Below are positions 9,758-21,303 of a stretch of DNA of 64,000 nt, piece after piece; the first letter of the stretch is position 1, and each line of letters begins with the position of its first letter. Origin of the DNA: Euglena gracilis. Taxonomy: Eukaryota; Euglenida; Euglenophyceae; Euglenales. The notes beneath the pieces are model-generated. The model had not been told where the DNA came from and made no database searches. It saw nothing but the letters and a program-made list of their open reading frames with translations. The stretch spans positions 10,807,521 to 10,871,520 of the forward strand of contig CP154954.1 in assembly GCA_039621445.1 (NCBI GenBank), written 5' to 3'. The translations under genes and the position numbers were made by a program.

Positions 9758-12700
9758 GATCATCATCATCATCATCATCATTACAGGAATTATGTTTGAG
9801 GGTTATATTTAACCCCCCCCCAATTTGAAGCCCCCCGAGCTACAGTCCCTAGCCGTAAATTGTCCCCCCCCCAAAATTCCCCCCCTGAAATTTGGGAATT
9901 TTCCTGGTTTTGCAAAAGGCTCCGAAACGGGCGAAAACTTCCCCCCCCCCTTCAGCCCCAGAGGAACAGCTAAGGCAGGTGGGTTGGGACTTTTTTTTTG
10001 TACATGCAAGGGCAGCACAGCTTCACCACTTGCATGGCCCCTGGGTCGAGGACTTGGCATCTTTTGGGTTTTTTTTGTCCATTGAACCATCCCCGGCATG
10101 TATCTATCAATAAGACCCACCGTCCTGAACAGAGGTGTTCGGGAATATACCATAACAATCCCACAACATACGGCAAATGAATTCCGAATCCCGGTCGGCT
10201 TCATGGCTTCAAAGAATAGAAGGGACGGGACAAAGTGCCCGAAACGGCCGAAAATTTCCCCCCCTGGTCAAGAGCCCAAAAAACCCTCCCTAGGGGGAAT
10301 TTACGCCCAGGGACTGTATTATTTGGTCGCACCGCAGAACCTTTGTTTCACTTCGGCCAATGGGCGACTGAGGTCGGTCTGGGAACCGAACGGGGTCAAA
10401 AAGAAAGAGTGTGGAAATCGTTACTTATGGTGTAATGGGTGGATGGCCAATGGTCCAAAGATGCCAGAAATCAATTCCTTCCCGGTCAACTCAAACTGCA
10501 AATGAGCCAATTGGGAATGAATTCAAAATAAATTGCTCTGTGCTGCTTGCGTTCTACGTGGGGGTTCCTCCATGGCCGCTGTCGTGAGACCCCTCCCATA
10601 ACCTTACTTGGGCTCTTCTTCGGCCTTTATATATATTTTTTTTGATTTTTTTTTTTGCTGCTGATGTCTAATTCGATGGAACTTTTCGGTGCTTTCCAAA
10701 TTTCAGGTTTGCTTTCCAAGTTTCAGGTTTTAATTTTTTGGTATTCCTAATTTGGTGCTAAAATCCTATTTTGATTTGTCGGTGTTCCTTATTTGAGATT
10801 TGTTTTTGCAATATAAATTTGGTACTTCCTAAAAAATTCAGCCACCCAAGGTGCAGTTTCCACATCTCCCATTACCCCCCCCCCCCCGTGATCCGGCCCA
10901 CATCTGTGCCAACCACCCATATGCCAACGGCGTCAGCACTTTCTTTTCCCAGGATCTACCAGTTCCGGCTTTCTCATGCCAATGGCCTCGGATATTGTCG
11001 TTCTCCGCGACTCCGTTCATTATGGGTCTCTGTGCCCGCCGGGAGACAGCTGTATTTAACTGTCTTTTTTTTCCATATGGGGTTATTTTTTGATTTTTAC
11101 GAATGAAGTCGCTTGACGTAAAGTCATGAATATCTTAAGGGTCGATGCGGGGGGGGGGAGGGAATACAGAAAGTTCTGTGTGCCTTTTTGCTCTTTTCAA
11201 TTTTGACAATTTCCTGTATCTCCCCCTGTTTCTTTATACATTTTTTATTTGCATTTTTTTGGATTCAGACCAAACTTTTTTGCTTTTTTTTGCTTTTTTT
11301 ATATCATTTTTTGACCATCAAATTGCTCAATTTTGGAATTAGCATGCTCCCAAAATTACAGAAGCGTATTCTTGATACGCTTTTTTTGAAACAAGCAGAC
11401 CCGAGGGTTTTGAAGGTACATGTTCTGTCCTCCCTCATTGATTGATGTGCTGTGTGGAACCGAAATCATTTTACACCTAAAACTTACAGTTTCCGGGACC
11501 TTTTGCTATTAATTTTTTTGCACTTTTTGAAAATATTTTGTGTGCTTTTTGTCATGATTTTGCACACTTTTGCCAAAAGTTTTGGATCCTTTTTGAAAAT
11601 GCTTTGAATTTTTTTTTTCAGAGGTTTCAGAGACTCCGTGGTTTGGCAGTTTTTTTGTGCAAGTTTTGGGACTAACCTTTTTTTGTTATTTTTGTTCCCC
11701 TTTTCCTTCAGTGTGCTTTTTTGGAATGCCCATCGGTCCAAACGCCGACATAGGCAGCTCGTTTAAAACGTTGTTCTTTGAAAAAATATTTTTCCAAGAC
11801 TTTTTAAAAAAAACAAAAAAAAACGCCATTGAGAGTCGTGGGCAATTTTTTTTTTTCACTTCAAATACAAGCCTTTTTCCCATCTATGGACCTTGCCAAG
11901 AACAAAATTTGGACGGTTTTAACAAGAAGTTTGACAAAAAGTGATGAAAATTGGGGATGTTGTGTGTGTTTTTTTTTTTGTGATTTTGACCAAAAATTGT
12001 GTGATTTTGAAGCATTTACTGGTGGATTTCGATTTCATTTTTTCGATCAAGGGAAATCTGGTCTCATTGTTTTTTCCCTTTGTTTTTAAGTTGTCCCCCT
12101 TTTTCAAAAAAAAATGATTTCTTTTAAAGAAAACAAAAATGCCAGCTACGCCAGGTTGAATGCTAAACGCGCATCCCATCGAGGGTGTTATCGCTTTTTT
12201 TTGTCTGACCGAGGACAAACTGGAGGACATCTTCTGTAGCAAAAACTGCGCCCTAGATGCATTCTCGCATTTTACGCCAAAATGGCCACTCTGGGGGGGG
12301 ACAGACACTTTGGGGGGGGGGGTTGGCTGGTAAACCAAAAGTTGGCAAATTTTTGTCCACTTTGGGGGTGACACTTTGGGGTGGGGGGTGAGGGTGCTTC
12401 ACGGTCCATTTCCACCGGGTATGACCTCATTTGCATCAGCCATGGGATGGTACCGGTGTGTTCAGAGATTTCACATCCCGTGACTTGTTGAATTTTGAAT
12501 TAAGAGAGGTTTTGCAAAACGTCCCAAAATTTTACGGCCAAGTATGAAAGTCTCTGCAACGGAATCGTCTCAAAGATTTTGGCAAAAGCTCCCAGGCGTT
12601 TTGGCGAAAGAGCCGAAAATTAATGGGAAAAGCGGTCAACAATTTTGGTAGGAAGTCCCAATATTGTGAGTGTTAGGTGCAATGTTTGCACACGTGGCAG

Positions 12701-15700
12701 AGAGTTCTGCCCCAAAGTTATAAAGTTATGTAATAGGGCAGCATGTTGGGGTCAAGAAATATACACCTTTGAAGGCAGATTTCTTTATTTTTTATCTTCT
12801 GGCTTTTATTATTATTGTTAAAATAACCTGGACCCAAACAATTGCCGTGTTCCACTGTATTTTTGTGCATTTCTGTCTTATTTTGCTTTTTTTGCATCCA
12901 TTTTGGTGTAGTCCACGTCACCATCGCATCCATAAAACATTTGTTGACATCTGTGGGCCACGAAGCAATGCTCTGTAAAGTGCTCTGTGAACCCACAGAA
13001 AAAGGAGGTTGAGAATCTTTCGTTACAGAACAAAGTTGAGAAGGTGGCTGAAATGACACTGTTTTGCTATAATGGCTGCCTCCTGACGTCATGCTTGTGC
13101 AGCTCATCTTCCATGTGCCGGTTCTGGGCTCAAGCAGAGGTCGGACAGAACGTTTTTTTTTTTGCTCGCGGATGTTTTGGAAACCTTGTGGGGGGAGAAG
13201 AGCCTGCCTGAAGCTTTTCCTATCTTGGGCGTTTATTTTTATTTTTTTTATTTTGCTGTCCAGCCACCCGAAGGATGGTTGGATTGAACATTTTGGTGAT
13301 GGGACACAAAGCCATGGTTTCAGCATTTGCTCTAATTGAGCGGAAATGGATTCTCTGCTGATGAAAAAGCAACTAAAACTTAAAAATTGCACCTTTGCCC
13401 TCACATCTGCAGAAGCCGGCTTGGTCGGGGGGGGGGAGGGGGCTGTTGTTTGGATTTTGGCAGGAAACTCGAGGGGGTGGGCTTCTAATTGAGGGGGAGG
13501 GTTCTGATCTGCACTGCGTAATTCTGATGGTAAAGGTGGTTCTGGAACAGACTGGAGTTTTGTGCATATCCAAAAACGTGCATGCTTCCAAGAATGAAAC
13601 AAAAGGGCCAACAAATTTGACCAAAAGAAAATCCAAAAAAATCTCCACGAAAACACGTGGACATCGGGAACAAAATTGAAAACTGGCGTCCTTGAAACGT
13701 GGCTGTCCACCCGAAACTCAAAAAAGTTGCGTCTTTGCAATTTTTTAAATTTAAATAAATTTTCGACCCCGTTCAATCCCCCGGATCGCCGCCGGCCGAA
13801 GATTTTTCCATTAGACAAAGGGTGCCCAATCAGAAGCCCCCCCCCTCAGGTTTTCCACAGAATAACCAAATAGTGCCCTGGGGGGCATCTTTTTGGGGTG
13901 GGGTTAGTGACAGACCATGCCCAACCTTTGTCTGTGGCGTTTCATTTGGACGGGGAGGTCGCCAAGCTGGCATTGTTTTGGGCGATCCCCTGGATCTCCA
14001 TCTCCATTCTCCCCGTGGAGAAAATCCCGGGGCTGGAAATCCTGCAGGTGTACTCCCTGCCTGGTTTGCTGGAGGATTCCCCCCAAACGGACTCTCAATT
14101 TCAGGCTGCCGGAGGGGGGTCCTGCAACCCTCGACGTGTGGTGAGTAGACCCCCCTCCTGGTTAGGGGGTTCCCCAGACAGAGTGGTTGGAGGGTTCCCT
14201 GACCTCCTGGGTGGGGGGGGGTGGCAAACCCACCCGCCCTGCTACATCCCTGAATGACACCAATGTGCAGGTGTGGAAAGAGATGATGCATCGTCATCAT
14301 TTGACATGGTGGTGCTCTGAAACAAATCTGATCAAGCAGATCCTTACTTGACTCACCACGGCCAGAAAAATAGTGGAGAAGGGTGAAACAAACGGAGTGC
14401 GTGGTTCAATTTTTTTTTGGAATGAGGGTGGAGAGGGCTTCCCTTCAGGCGGTGGGGGGATTCATAAATGAATGTGGTGGTTGGTGAGCAACACAATCAT
14501 TCGGGGTGCACTGTCACTCAGGAGATCCATCAGGTGGGCAAGTTCATCAACATGATCCTGCTGGGGCTGGAAAAGAATTTGCGTACCTTGCCCCACACAG
14601 CGATGGACGATCTCAAGGGTTCTCATCTTCTGCTGTGGATAAGCCAAATAAAAGAGGAAAGCTATGAGAATCTAAAGAATTGACCCGAATGCCCTGCCTC
14701 CTGCACCTATCGCACTGGTCCATTCCAAAAAGCCCTGATGCACCGGGCTTGACACTGATGGACACATAGAACCAACATGGGGTGATACCTGGGGTGATCA
14801 CAAAGTGCTCTCTTCCCCAAATCTGCACATTGGGTTGCTTTGCAGACAACCCACACACTTGTGCATGTGTGTACACTCACGTGTGTATGTGTGCATGTAT
14901 GTACGTGTGCACGTTTGCATGTGTGTATGTAGGTAAGAATTTATGAATGGATGGATGGATGAATGCATGGATGGATGGGTGGATGGGTGGATGGATGGAT
15001 GGATGGATGGATGGATGGATGGATGGATGCATTCTTCTCAAATAATTCAAGAAAGAAACTTACCCGGAGTGGGAAAATTGGATCGGCCGGTGCTGGCCCC
15101 AGATTGTGCTGGCCTCGTTTGTGTTGTCCGTCATGGCGGCGGTGGGGGAGGAGCTGCTGTTCCGTGGGGCCATCCAGGGCGGGCTGCGACCATGCCGCCT
15201 CCCGAGAACGACCCAGTGGTTCCTGGTTCCTTCTCCGGTGCGCTTTCTGAGTGTGACTCTCCTTGAGCATCATCCCGCCCTCGAAGTCTCACCCTCCAAA
15301 GCCAACCGCAAATAAACCTCCAAATTGTGGATATTATGAACTCCCTCCCCCGAATAACCTTGCAGGCCCTTGCCCCTGGCACTGTGGCAGTGGAGGGGCG
15401 AACCCTGAGGACCAGTGGTTCATTCTGCTTGTTCTGATGTTTCGGCTGGAGGAACCGTTTTTCATTTTTTTTGAAGACACCTATCCTCCCAACAATATAA
15501 TTATTTTCTCCCTGCCCTTCCTCCTCTTGGTCCAGCTTGGATGGGTAACATTACACACCAAGGATGGGTAACATTACACACCAAGGATGGGTAACATTAC
15601 ACACCAAGGATGGGTGACATTTTTCACCCCAGTCCGGGGTCCAGAACATACCATTGCTTAACACCTTTCCCGCCCCACCCCCTGGGGGGGTGACTGACTG

Positions 15701-18130
15701 GTTTTTTCAGAGTGGGTGACTAGTATTCAGGCCAGAGCCCCCCCCGGGCCCAAAAACAAAAAAAACGAAACAGTGGCTGGCCTGGCGCCGGAATTTTTTT
15801 GGATTTTTCGAGACTTTTTGGATATATTGCCTTGCCAACATGAGCACATTCAAGAGTTGTCGATCCCCCCCTGGGGGGGTAAAGTGACTGACTTGTTTTT
15901 TTTGGGAAAAGGTGACTGACTGGTTGTTTTTTCAGAGTGGAAAGTGACCCCCCTCCCCCCCCCCCCGGGGGTCCCTAAGCAATGGTATGGTGCAGAATGG
16001 GCATTATCGAGCAAAGATTTCCTGTTTGGTACCCAGCCAGGACACAAATCCTCATCTCTCGATGCGATTGTGGGTGGAGGCACGCCAAAAAAAAGGCAGC
16101 AACTGGGGGGTTAGGAGCTGGGGACCGGTTAAATAAATGTCTCCCCAAATTTCCTTCAACGCCACGTCGTTCTAACCCCCAATTGTGGAACCTTGGAGGC
16201 CTCTGGGGTGTGCTTTGGCAGCCAGCCACGACAAGGAGTGGGTGGCGGCATGCCGGCAGCAATTGTTGACGTTCCTCGGCGCTAACCCCACCGCCACCGG
16301 AGCTGTTCCACTCCAGTGCCCCCCTGTGGTCGGTTGTCTGGAATGATTTCGAGAAACATGGCGACAAGCTCAATCGCTAAAATGGCCGGGAATATCATAA
16401 CGGTTTGAACTCTTTTCAAAAATGGCCGAGAAATTTTTTCATGTGTGTTGACATATTATTGTGGACATTGCAACGCAGTGTCGCAGCTAGAACGTGTGAA
16501 AGATGGAATAATGCTCCGCCGAACGTTCTGTGCAGCTGACATTTTTTCTTTGTTATTGAAAAGTTCCATCCAGGATGCGAGTGATGTGATTGATGAGGTT
16601 TATCAGTGATCGACAAGAGAACCAAGACAAGACAAGACAAGACAAGACCGTGATGTATTTATTTATGTTTATATCAAAGAATATGATAAAATTTATTTTT
16701 TTCAACATTATCTGTCTGGTCCCAACTGCAACAGGATTCGGCTTCGTCTCAAAAGGAGGTCACTGAGGACCACAGCCACGCACCACCGTTTTTTGCCAGA
16801 AACTTTCGCACAGTGCGACAGAGACAGAGACAGTGGCTCTCCCATACACAACAAGCACTCCCATACTGGGAGGTGCTTTTTTTCAGAGTGACTGGCTTTT
16901 GGCCTGGATCCCCCTCCCCCCTGGGGGTAGTCGGCAAAAACCATAAAGTGACCCGGTGTCGAGTCACTCACCGCCCCCCCCAGGGGGGTTGGCCACCCTG
17001 GAGTCCAAGGGAAAGTTCACCACAAACATGAAAATTCAATAGACATCCAGTACCTTGTTGACTGGCGGGTGTTTGTATGAGTGAAAGTGACCCCCTCCCC
17101 CCGCCCGGGGGGGGGGGGGTTGTAAAAATTGCATGCACTGGCCTCCGCTTGTGGTCAGCAGCCTGCTGTTCGGGATCGTCCACAACTACACCAGCAGCCC
17201 GATCTATGCGGTGCTGGTCACGCACCTATAAAATGACCAAGCGTGACTGGGGTGACCAAGTTTGAGATTTTGGATGACCCTAGGTGCGTGCTGCTGGTCA
17301 CGCTGGGCGGAATGGCGTTCGGTGGGTCCTTCCTGATGACGGACAACCTCGCGGTGCCTATGGTGTCCCATTTCCTGCTCAGGGTGTCCATCTGCCTTGC
17401 AAGGCTTCAGCTTATTTGGTACGCCCATACAACCCAAATTGTTTCTCCTTCTGGCTCACATGCTGTCAAAATTCTTGTGGTAAAGTGTGATTTGTGGTAA
17501 ATTGTAATTTGTGGTAAAGTGTGATTTCAAAGATACATTCGCTTCAATGGGAGAGGAGAGTGATTTGCTTCTATGATGAAGGCTTTAAACGTGTCTTTTC
17601 ATGTAGCATACTGTATTTCTCATAAATTGTGCAATTCTTGCTCCACCCGCCCTTGCCTTAAAAGGAACCCCTGGGACATTTTTTTTTTCAGTATAGATTT
17701 TATAGATCTCAGGCAGAGGAATTGTTTTGGGACCCCAGGAGAGCAGCGCCACGTGCGCAGCCCCAATTGCTACAAATTCGAACAGAGAAATGCCCTTTTC
17801 TCTCCAAGTACGTCACACATTTGTCTTTTGATCCCGGAAGGGTGTTGCCGTCTGCCATTCTGTCTCCACGCTCCTCCTTTCCTGCCCTAAATTCCTGACG
17901 TGGCCTACAATCCGCAACACTGTGAGCTCAGTTTTGTCCCCCCCCCCGACGCCCTGACCCCGGTCAACTTCATCGGCTTCCTCTGGGGCTACGCAGTCGT
18001 CTGCTGGCTGGACTCCCCCGAGGAGCAGTCCCGCACCTGGAACGGCACCGCCCCCCTGATCCGCACTCTGCGCCGGCGGTACCACAAGGAACAGGGCCGG
18101 GCAACCGCCGCGGACGCCCCCGAACCCTGA
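8379..18130 (+). CDS. Gene span: CPBP (CAAX/Abi-type) family intramembrane glutamic protease, eight exons found
   Basis: The assembled product is about 285 residues, missing its N-terminus. It is a multi-pass membrane protein of the CPBP family, which includes prokaryotic immunity-linked Abi proteins, yeast Rce1-type CAAX proteases and plastid homologues. Diagnostic motifs in order: EELLFRG (exon 4), LLFGIVH (exon 6), a glycine-rich helix with GMAFGG and TDNL, then VSHFLL (exon 7), and a hydrophilic C-terminal tail ending at TGA 18128-18130. The two glutamates of EExxxR and the His of FxxxH are the expected catalytic residues. Introns range from about 80 nt to 5.4 kb; those after exons 1, 2 and 7 fit GT-AG, while those after exons 4, 5 and 6 have complementary ends instead. 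The biological substrate and cell location cannot be told without the N-terminus. Confidence 0.85.
9661..9782. repeat. Trinucleotide microsatellite (ATC)n-(ACC)n-(ATC)n
   Basis: Uninterrupted CAC units at about 9678-9740, bracketed by CAT units on both sides with one GAT interruption near 9757. Poly-Val/Met and poly-Thr/Ile ORFs across it are artefacts. Confidence 0.95.
12718..13818 (-). CDS. Unrecognised 366-codon ORF inside the CPBP intron, antisense
   Basis: The longest open frame in the window. It starts at a Met at 13816-13818 and ends just before 12718. The protein is rich in Ser, Pro, Lys and Asn, with a hydrophobic patch ([17 protein letters not shown]) near residue 60 and Asn/Lys-rich C-terminal sequence. 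I recognise no family. The base composition is like the surrounding intron, not like the GC-rich exons. That argues against a conserved host gene, although the length is more than chance would usually give. Confidence 0.25.
   Translation of the reverse strand: MSNGKIFGRRRSGGLNGVENLFKFKKLQRRNFFEFRVDSHVSRTPVFNFVPDVHVFSWRFFWIFFWSNLLALLFHSWKHARFWICTKLQSVPEPPLPSELRSADQNPPPQLEAHPLEFPAKIQTTAPSPPPTKPASADVRAKVQFLSFSCFFISRESISAQLEQMLKPWLCVPSPKCSIQPSFGWLDSKIKKIKINAQDRKSFRQALLPPQGFQNIREQKKKRSVRPLLEPRTGTWKMSCTSMTSGGSHYSKTVSFQPPSQLCSVTKDSQPPFSVGSQSTLQSIASWPTDVNKCFMDAMVTWTTPKWMQKKQNKTEMHKNTVEHGNCLGPGYFNNNNKSQKIKNKEICLQRCIFLDPNMLPYYITL
13908..14047 (+). CDS. CPBP gene, second exon found
   Basis: Acceptor GGGGTTAG at 13907 in phase 1 matches the previous exon. 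The donor is CAG|GTGTAC at 14048 in phase 0. It encodes a hydrophobic helix ([18 protein letters not shown]). Frame and phase on both sides agree with neighbouring exons, which is the main support. Confidence 0.7.
14522..14582 (+). CDS. CPBP gene, third exon found
   Basis: Acceptor TGTCACTCAG, phase 0, fits the previous donor. It encodes [20 protein letters not shown]. The 3' boundary is uncertain: a GTACCT donor at 14583 would be phase 1, which does not match the next exon, while an in-phase GGAAAA shared with 15073-15078 suggests a nonconventional junction. Confidence 0.55.
14943..15030. repeat. (GGAT)n microsatellite
   Basis: ATGG/GGAT tetranucleotide units with a few substitutions, lying within the intron before the catalytic-glutamate exon. 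Confidence 0.95.
15076..15188 (+). CDS. CPBP gene, exon with the EExxxR catalytic motif
   Basis: Encodes a hydrophobic helix ([15 protein letters not shown]) running straight into [13 protein letters not shown], the signature of CPBP proteases; the paired Glu codons are at 15148-15153 and the Arg at 15163-15165. The 3' end has no GT. Instead, thirteen bases at 15191-15203 are complementary (12 of 13) to 16240-16252 at the start of the next exon. Confidence 0.85.
15189..16253. other. Nonconventional intron of the CPBP gene with complementary ends
   Basis: Its ends are near-perfect inverted repeats: CATGCCGCCTCCC (15191) and GGGTGGCGGCATG (16240). No GT-AG pair gives the right phase. Inside is a 22-bp tandem repeat (15539-15622) and C-tract blocks (15830-15990). 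Confidence 0.7.
15539..15622. repeat. 22-bp tandem repeat, about four copies
   Basis: Units begin GGATGGGTAACATTACAC; the last copy has GTGAC in place of GTAAC. It lies within an intron. Confidence 0.9.
16254..16312 (+). CDS. CPBP gene, short connecting exon
   Basis: Encodes [20 protein letters not shown], which supplies the residues normally present between the FRG helix and the SSLLFG helix in this family. Joined to its neighbours through the complementary intron ends, the frame is continuous. The downstream intron starts with CCAGTGC (16313-16319) and ends with GCACTGG (17135-17141), again complementary. Confidence 0.7.
17150..17222 (+). CDS. CPBP gene, exon with the FxxxH motif
   Basis: Encodes [20 protein letters not shown] and then VLVT. 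LLFGIVH is the second CPBP metal/catalytic signature. The 3' junction is a compact 80-nt nonconventional intron. Confidence 0.85.
17219..17302 (+). other. 80-nt nonconventional intron with 10-bp perfect terminal inverted repeats
   Basis: CACGCACCTA at 17219-17228 is exactly complementary to TAGGTGCGTG at 17281-17290. CTGGTCACGC is repeated directly at 17214-17223 and 17294-17303 in the same codon phase, so removing one repeat plus the intervening DNA restores a continuous frame. No GT-AG combination in the interval keeps phase. Confidence 0.75.
17303..17383 (+). CDS. CPBP gene, exon with the fourth conserved helix
   Basis: Encodes [20 protein letters not shown] and then VSHFLLR, matching the G-x3-G...TxNL-x-x-P-x-x-x-H pattern of the family. 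Donor AGG|GTGTCC in phase 0. Confidence 0.8.
17384..17926. other. Intron of the CPBP gene
   Basis: Starts GTGTCC and ends CTGTGAG before the last exon. Includes a GC-richer patch at 17730-17780 that could hide a small exon, but no frame is convincing. Confidence 0.5.
17927..18130 (+). CDS. CPBP gene, terminal exon
   Basis: GC-rich frame with [20 protein letters not shown], a last membrane helix, then an Arg/Lys-rich tail and TGA at 18128-18130. The acceptor is probably TGTGAG at 17926 (phase 0, matching the previous donor); CTCAG at 17931 is an alternative. Confidence 0.7.
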   Translation, partial: LSFVPPPDALTPVNFIGFLWGYAVVCWLDSPEEQSRTWNGTAPLIRTLRRRYHKEQGRATAADAPEP

Positions 18131-21100
18131 TCAGCCTCCGGCGCGCGACCATCGTCCTTCCCGTCCTCCAACCTTCCTCCCCAAATGGCAGTGTCGTGGA
18201 CGATATCCGCACCCGCGGTGCTGCCTTGCGCTTCGATGCACGTTGCGGGCGTTAATGCGTCTCCCGCAAATGGCCACTTTTGAGCGAATCCCATCCCCGA
18301 ACCCTGGAGTCTCACACCTGACCGACCGTTGGGGGCCGGACTCACCTGGCTTTCTGTACACCATCCATGCGGCGATTCGATCCTTTCCATCCAAGTATGT
18401 GGGCCCAACCCCCCCCCCCCTCCTCCTCTTCCTCCTCCTCTCCTCCTCCTCCTCCGCTCCGGACCGTCTGGAGCGGGACAGCCAGCCCCATTCCATTTTC
18501 CAGCCGGAACTCCCAAATAATATTCCTCCCACGCTTCTCACAGACTCCACAGAAAAAAATGGGGTTTTCTGGGAACCATATTCTGTGGAAGATTTGTTAT
18601 GACTTCTTCCATGATCGGGTTGAATATGGATGGGAAAATACCAAATTGCAAAAGAATTGCACCTACCATGAATTTTGATGGTGTTCAACATAGATGCATC
18701 ATTTTGCGTTCAAAATTTTACACCCAAGATTTACGAAAAATGTTGCTAAATACTGTCCCCCCCCCCCCCGAAGGCGGATTTCGGCTGCCCAAATGATATT
18801 CCATTATTTGGGGGGGGGTTAGGGGTAGGCAAGGACAGCCACCGGATCCCACCGGATCCCACCGGATCCCACCGGATCCCACCAGATCCCACCGGGGATT
18901 TTTTGACCATTTGACTAGTGGGTTCCCACCCCACCGGAGATTTTTTTTCCATGCACAGATTTTTCTTCACAGATTCATGGCCCGCGTGAGGAGAATCATT
19001 TCCGAATGTGCAATTTTCACAAATTTCCACCAGTACCCCATCTTCATTTGATTTGCATTCTTTTTTTGTCTGGTTTCCTGCACTTGGGTGGCTGAAAGGG
19101 GACCGCTTCTGGGTACATTTAACCTCGACTTCTCGAAAGCCTTCACTCAGTTTTGCAACCACCAAGCCGGATCCTATCACCCTCGAAGGAAAAGAAATGG
19201 AGAGGTTCATGCATATTCACAGTCGTTGAATTTTTCATGCAAGGTGCCATTTTGAATGGATTTTTTTGAAGCCATGCAAAAAATGATTTCCAGCTTTGAA
19301 GACCTGAGCGAGGCAGTTCACTCTTTTTTACCCAATTTTCATTTCGATCCTTTGTTGCATGTTCGAATCCAAAAACAACAAACAATAATACCATGTTGCA
19401 GGACGTTACCCAGTGGAAATTTTTCGCCTGGTAATCAAAATTTTGTGTAACAACTTTATTCCTGGACTTTTCTGCATTTTATTTCCTTATTTTTTTGATT
19501 AATTAATTCTTCATTTTCACGACTACAGGTTGGGCACAGTTCTGAGGGGTCTAAGGTTCAACTATAGCTTTTTTTTTGTAGTGCTGGCAACCCGTTTGGA
19601 TCTAAATCGCAACATCCGGAAATGTTCAGCAGCCGTCCAGCGGCAAAAAAAATAAATAAATTGTCGATGATCATCGACAATTTCTATTTTTTCCGCCGAT
19701 GACAGGGGCAAGCCATACCATTGCTTTCAGATATCTGGGGAGGGTGTACAAAAAAACCAGTCAGTAACGTTTGAATCAGTCAAGCACTTCCTCGTGGGAT
19801 CTATCAATCAGGTCACTCTGGACTAAATGGTCCAAAATCAAGGGGGTTGGAGCCGGTTGTACGCTTTTGGAGGTTTCTGGCCACCCACAACGCCGGGCCA
19901 TTTTGACCCCAGTGGCCGAAATGACCCCCCCTGTGGAGGTTCAGCCCAGATAGAACTAACAGACTGCTTTCAAAAAGTGACTGCATTTCCTTTGAAAATG
20001 GAAATTGACACCCTTCGGTCACAAGAATTGATTTTGAGGGGTTTGGAGCCCTAAACTTGCCGCACCTATGGGGGGTGCCGTCAGACAAACATTAGGCAAT
20101 GGTTTGGGCAGAGAATAAGACGGAAAAAGCTGAGGGATAAATATCCTAACAACACCCCTGTTGCAGGAGTATACCATTGAGGATTTTTTGAAAAATTTTG
20201 GTCCCGGGGGGGGGGGGGTGGAGACCCAATCCAGCCACTTCAAAAAAAAAAAAACAACAGTCATTCATGCCCCCACACCCCCGGGACGAGTCGGACACAT
20301 ACTGGGCATAACCATGCATGGGGATGGGAGGGAGTTGATGTCGGTGTGAGCTTCGACATCACATTGGTAAAAAAAAAGAACTCCCGGTCGAATCAAGAAT
20401 TTCAGGAGTACCAAAAAAGGACAGGCGTGATCAGGGTTTGGAAAAATGCTCATGTGAAATACACACATGTGTACATGTGCACACACATGCAAACTGAATG
20501 TTGAGAATATATCGTACAGCTGCATTTGCAAATGCAATGAATCATTCCGGATTGTGAAATGGGAGAAGGCAACAACAACAACAACAACAGAGCCATCAAA
20601 ATCTTATTGGCCACCCAAAATTGTATAGTGAGTGGTGGCAATTGACTTTCGAATGTTTCAAACCAATCAAACCCAGGGACCAAGAACTGAAGATCAACGC
20701 AGGCGACGCTGGGGTCAGCTCACAACTGGAAAGTTTGGGCTGGCTGGAAAAAGGCTGCTGGGCGTAAGGCTGTGTGTGGGTTGCAGCCCCTCTGGAGTTG
20801 CTTTTGTTGTCGTTTTGCCACGGCACAGGCCACAGGCATGGATGGTGGTTCCCGGGTTGAAATCCATGAGAGATTCCGCTCAGATCGTCGATCCGCCACA
20901 CCCGTTCTACAACCTAAATAAAAAAAAATATCTGTGTGTGACAAAGAAACGACCTCTTTGAAATATTGCCAAAATGAAATTCATTAAATCTCCGTGTTCC
21001 CTATTGCGCTTTCCTTCTGTAGTAACAAAGGTCGCAGCAACACAAACGATGCACAGGGTCAGTCGCATACAGCAAAAGACCTCGAACAAACAAATAAAAT

Positions 21101-21223
21101 TCGTGTGCGGGGGAGGGGAGACAGCCTTCAGACTGCCAGTGATGTGATTCGAACAGCCACGGCTGCCACGAACCCACCCATTCCATGAGCGACGTCACAG
21201 CGAGTTGCGAGGGGGCTCTCCGC
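18131..21223. other. 3.1-kb spacer between two convergent genes
   Basis: 3' flanks of the CPBP gene (+) and the dehydrogenase gene (-). Contains a decamer repeat (18841-18894), T-runs and A-runs, and no recognised gene. Overlapping ORFs at 18.2-18.6 kb are composition driven (CTC/CCT runs). Confidence 0.5.
18841..18894. repeat. CACCGGATCC decamer tandem repeat
   Basis: Five units in a row, the fifth changed to CACCAGATCC, then a partial unit. Confidence 0.95.
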
Positions 21224-21303
21224 TCACGGCACCACAGCATTCAGCACCACGCCGTCCTCCACGAACGCCTTGATGACCCGCACAGCCTCCAGCGCCGTGG
21301 CGT
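21224..21303 (-). CDS. PGDH: PGDH exon 11 (C-terminus)
   Basis: Strong pyrimidine-rich acceptor ending CCTCTGTCAG at 21304, phase 1, matching exon 10. Encodes [12 protein letters not shown] then [12 protein letters not shown] and TGA at 21226-21224. The closing LNAV-x-P is typical of bacterial-type short PGDH. Confidence 0.85.

Larger units (their letters stand above)
8515..13907. other. 5.4-kb intron of the CPBP gene; no exon found inside
   Basis: Holds the (CAC)n/(CAT)n array at 9661-9782, C-tract blocks at 9809-9950 with a TTTAACCCCCCCC start resembling other elements here, an AT-rich stretch (10600-12100), and a 366-codon antisense ORF at 12718-13818. I see no domain match in any frame. 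Confidence 0.5.
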
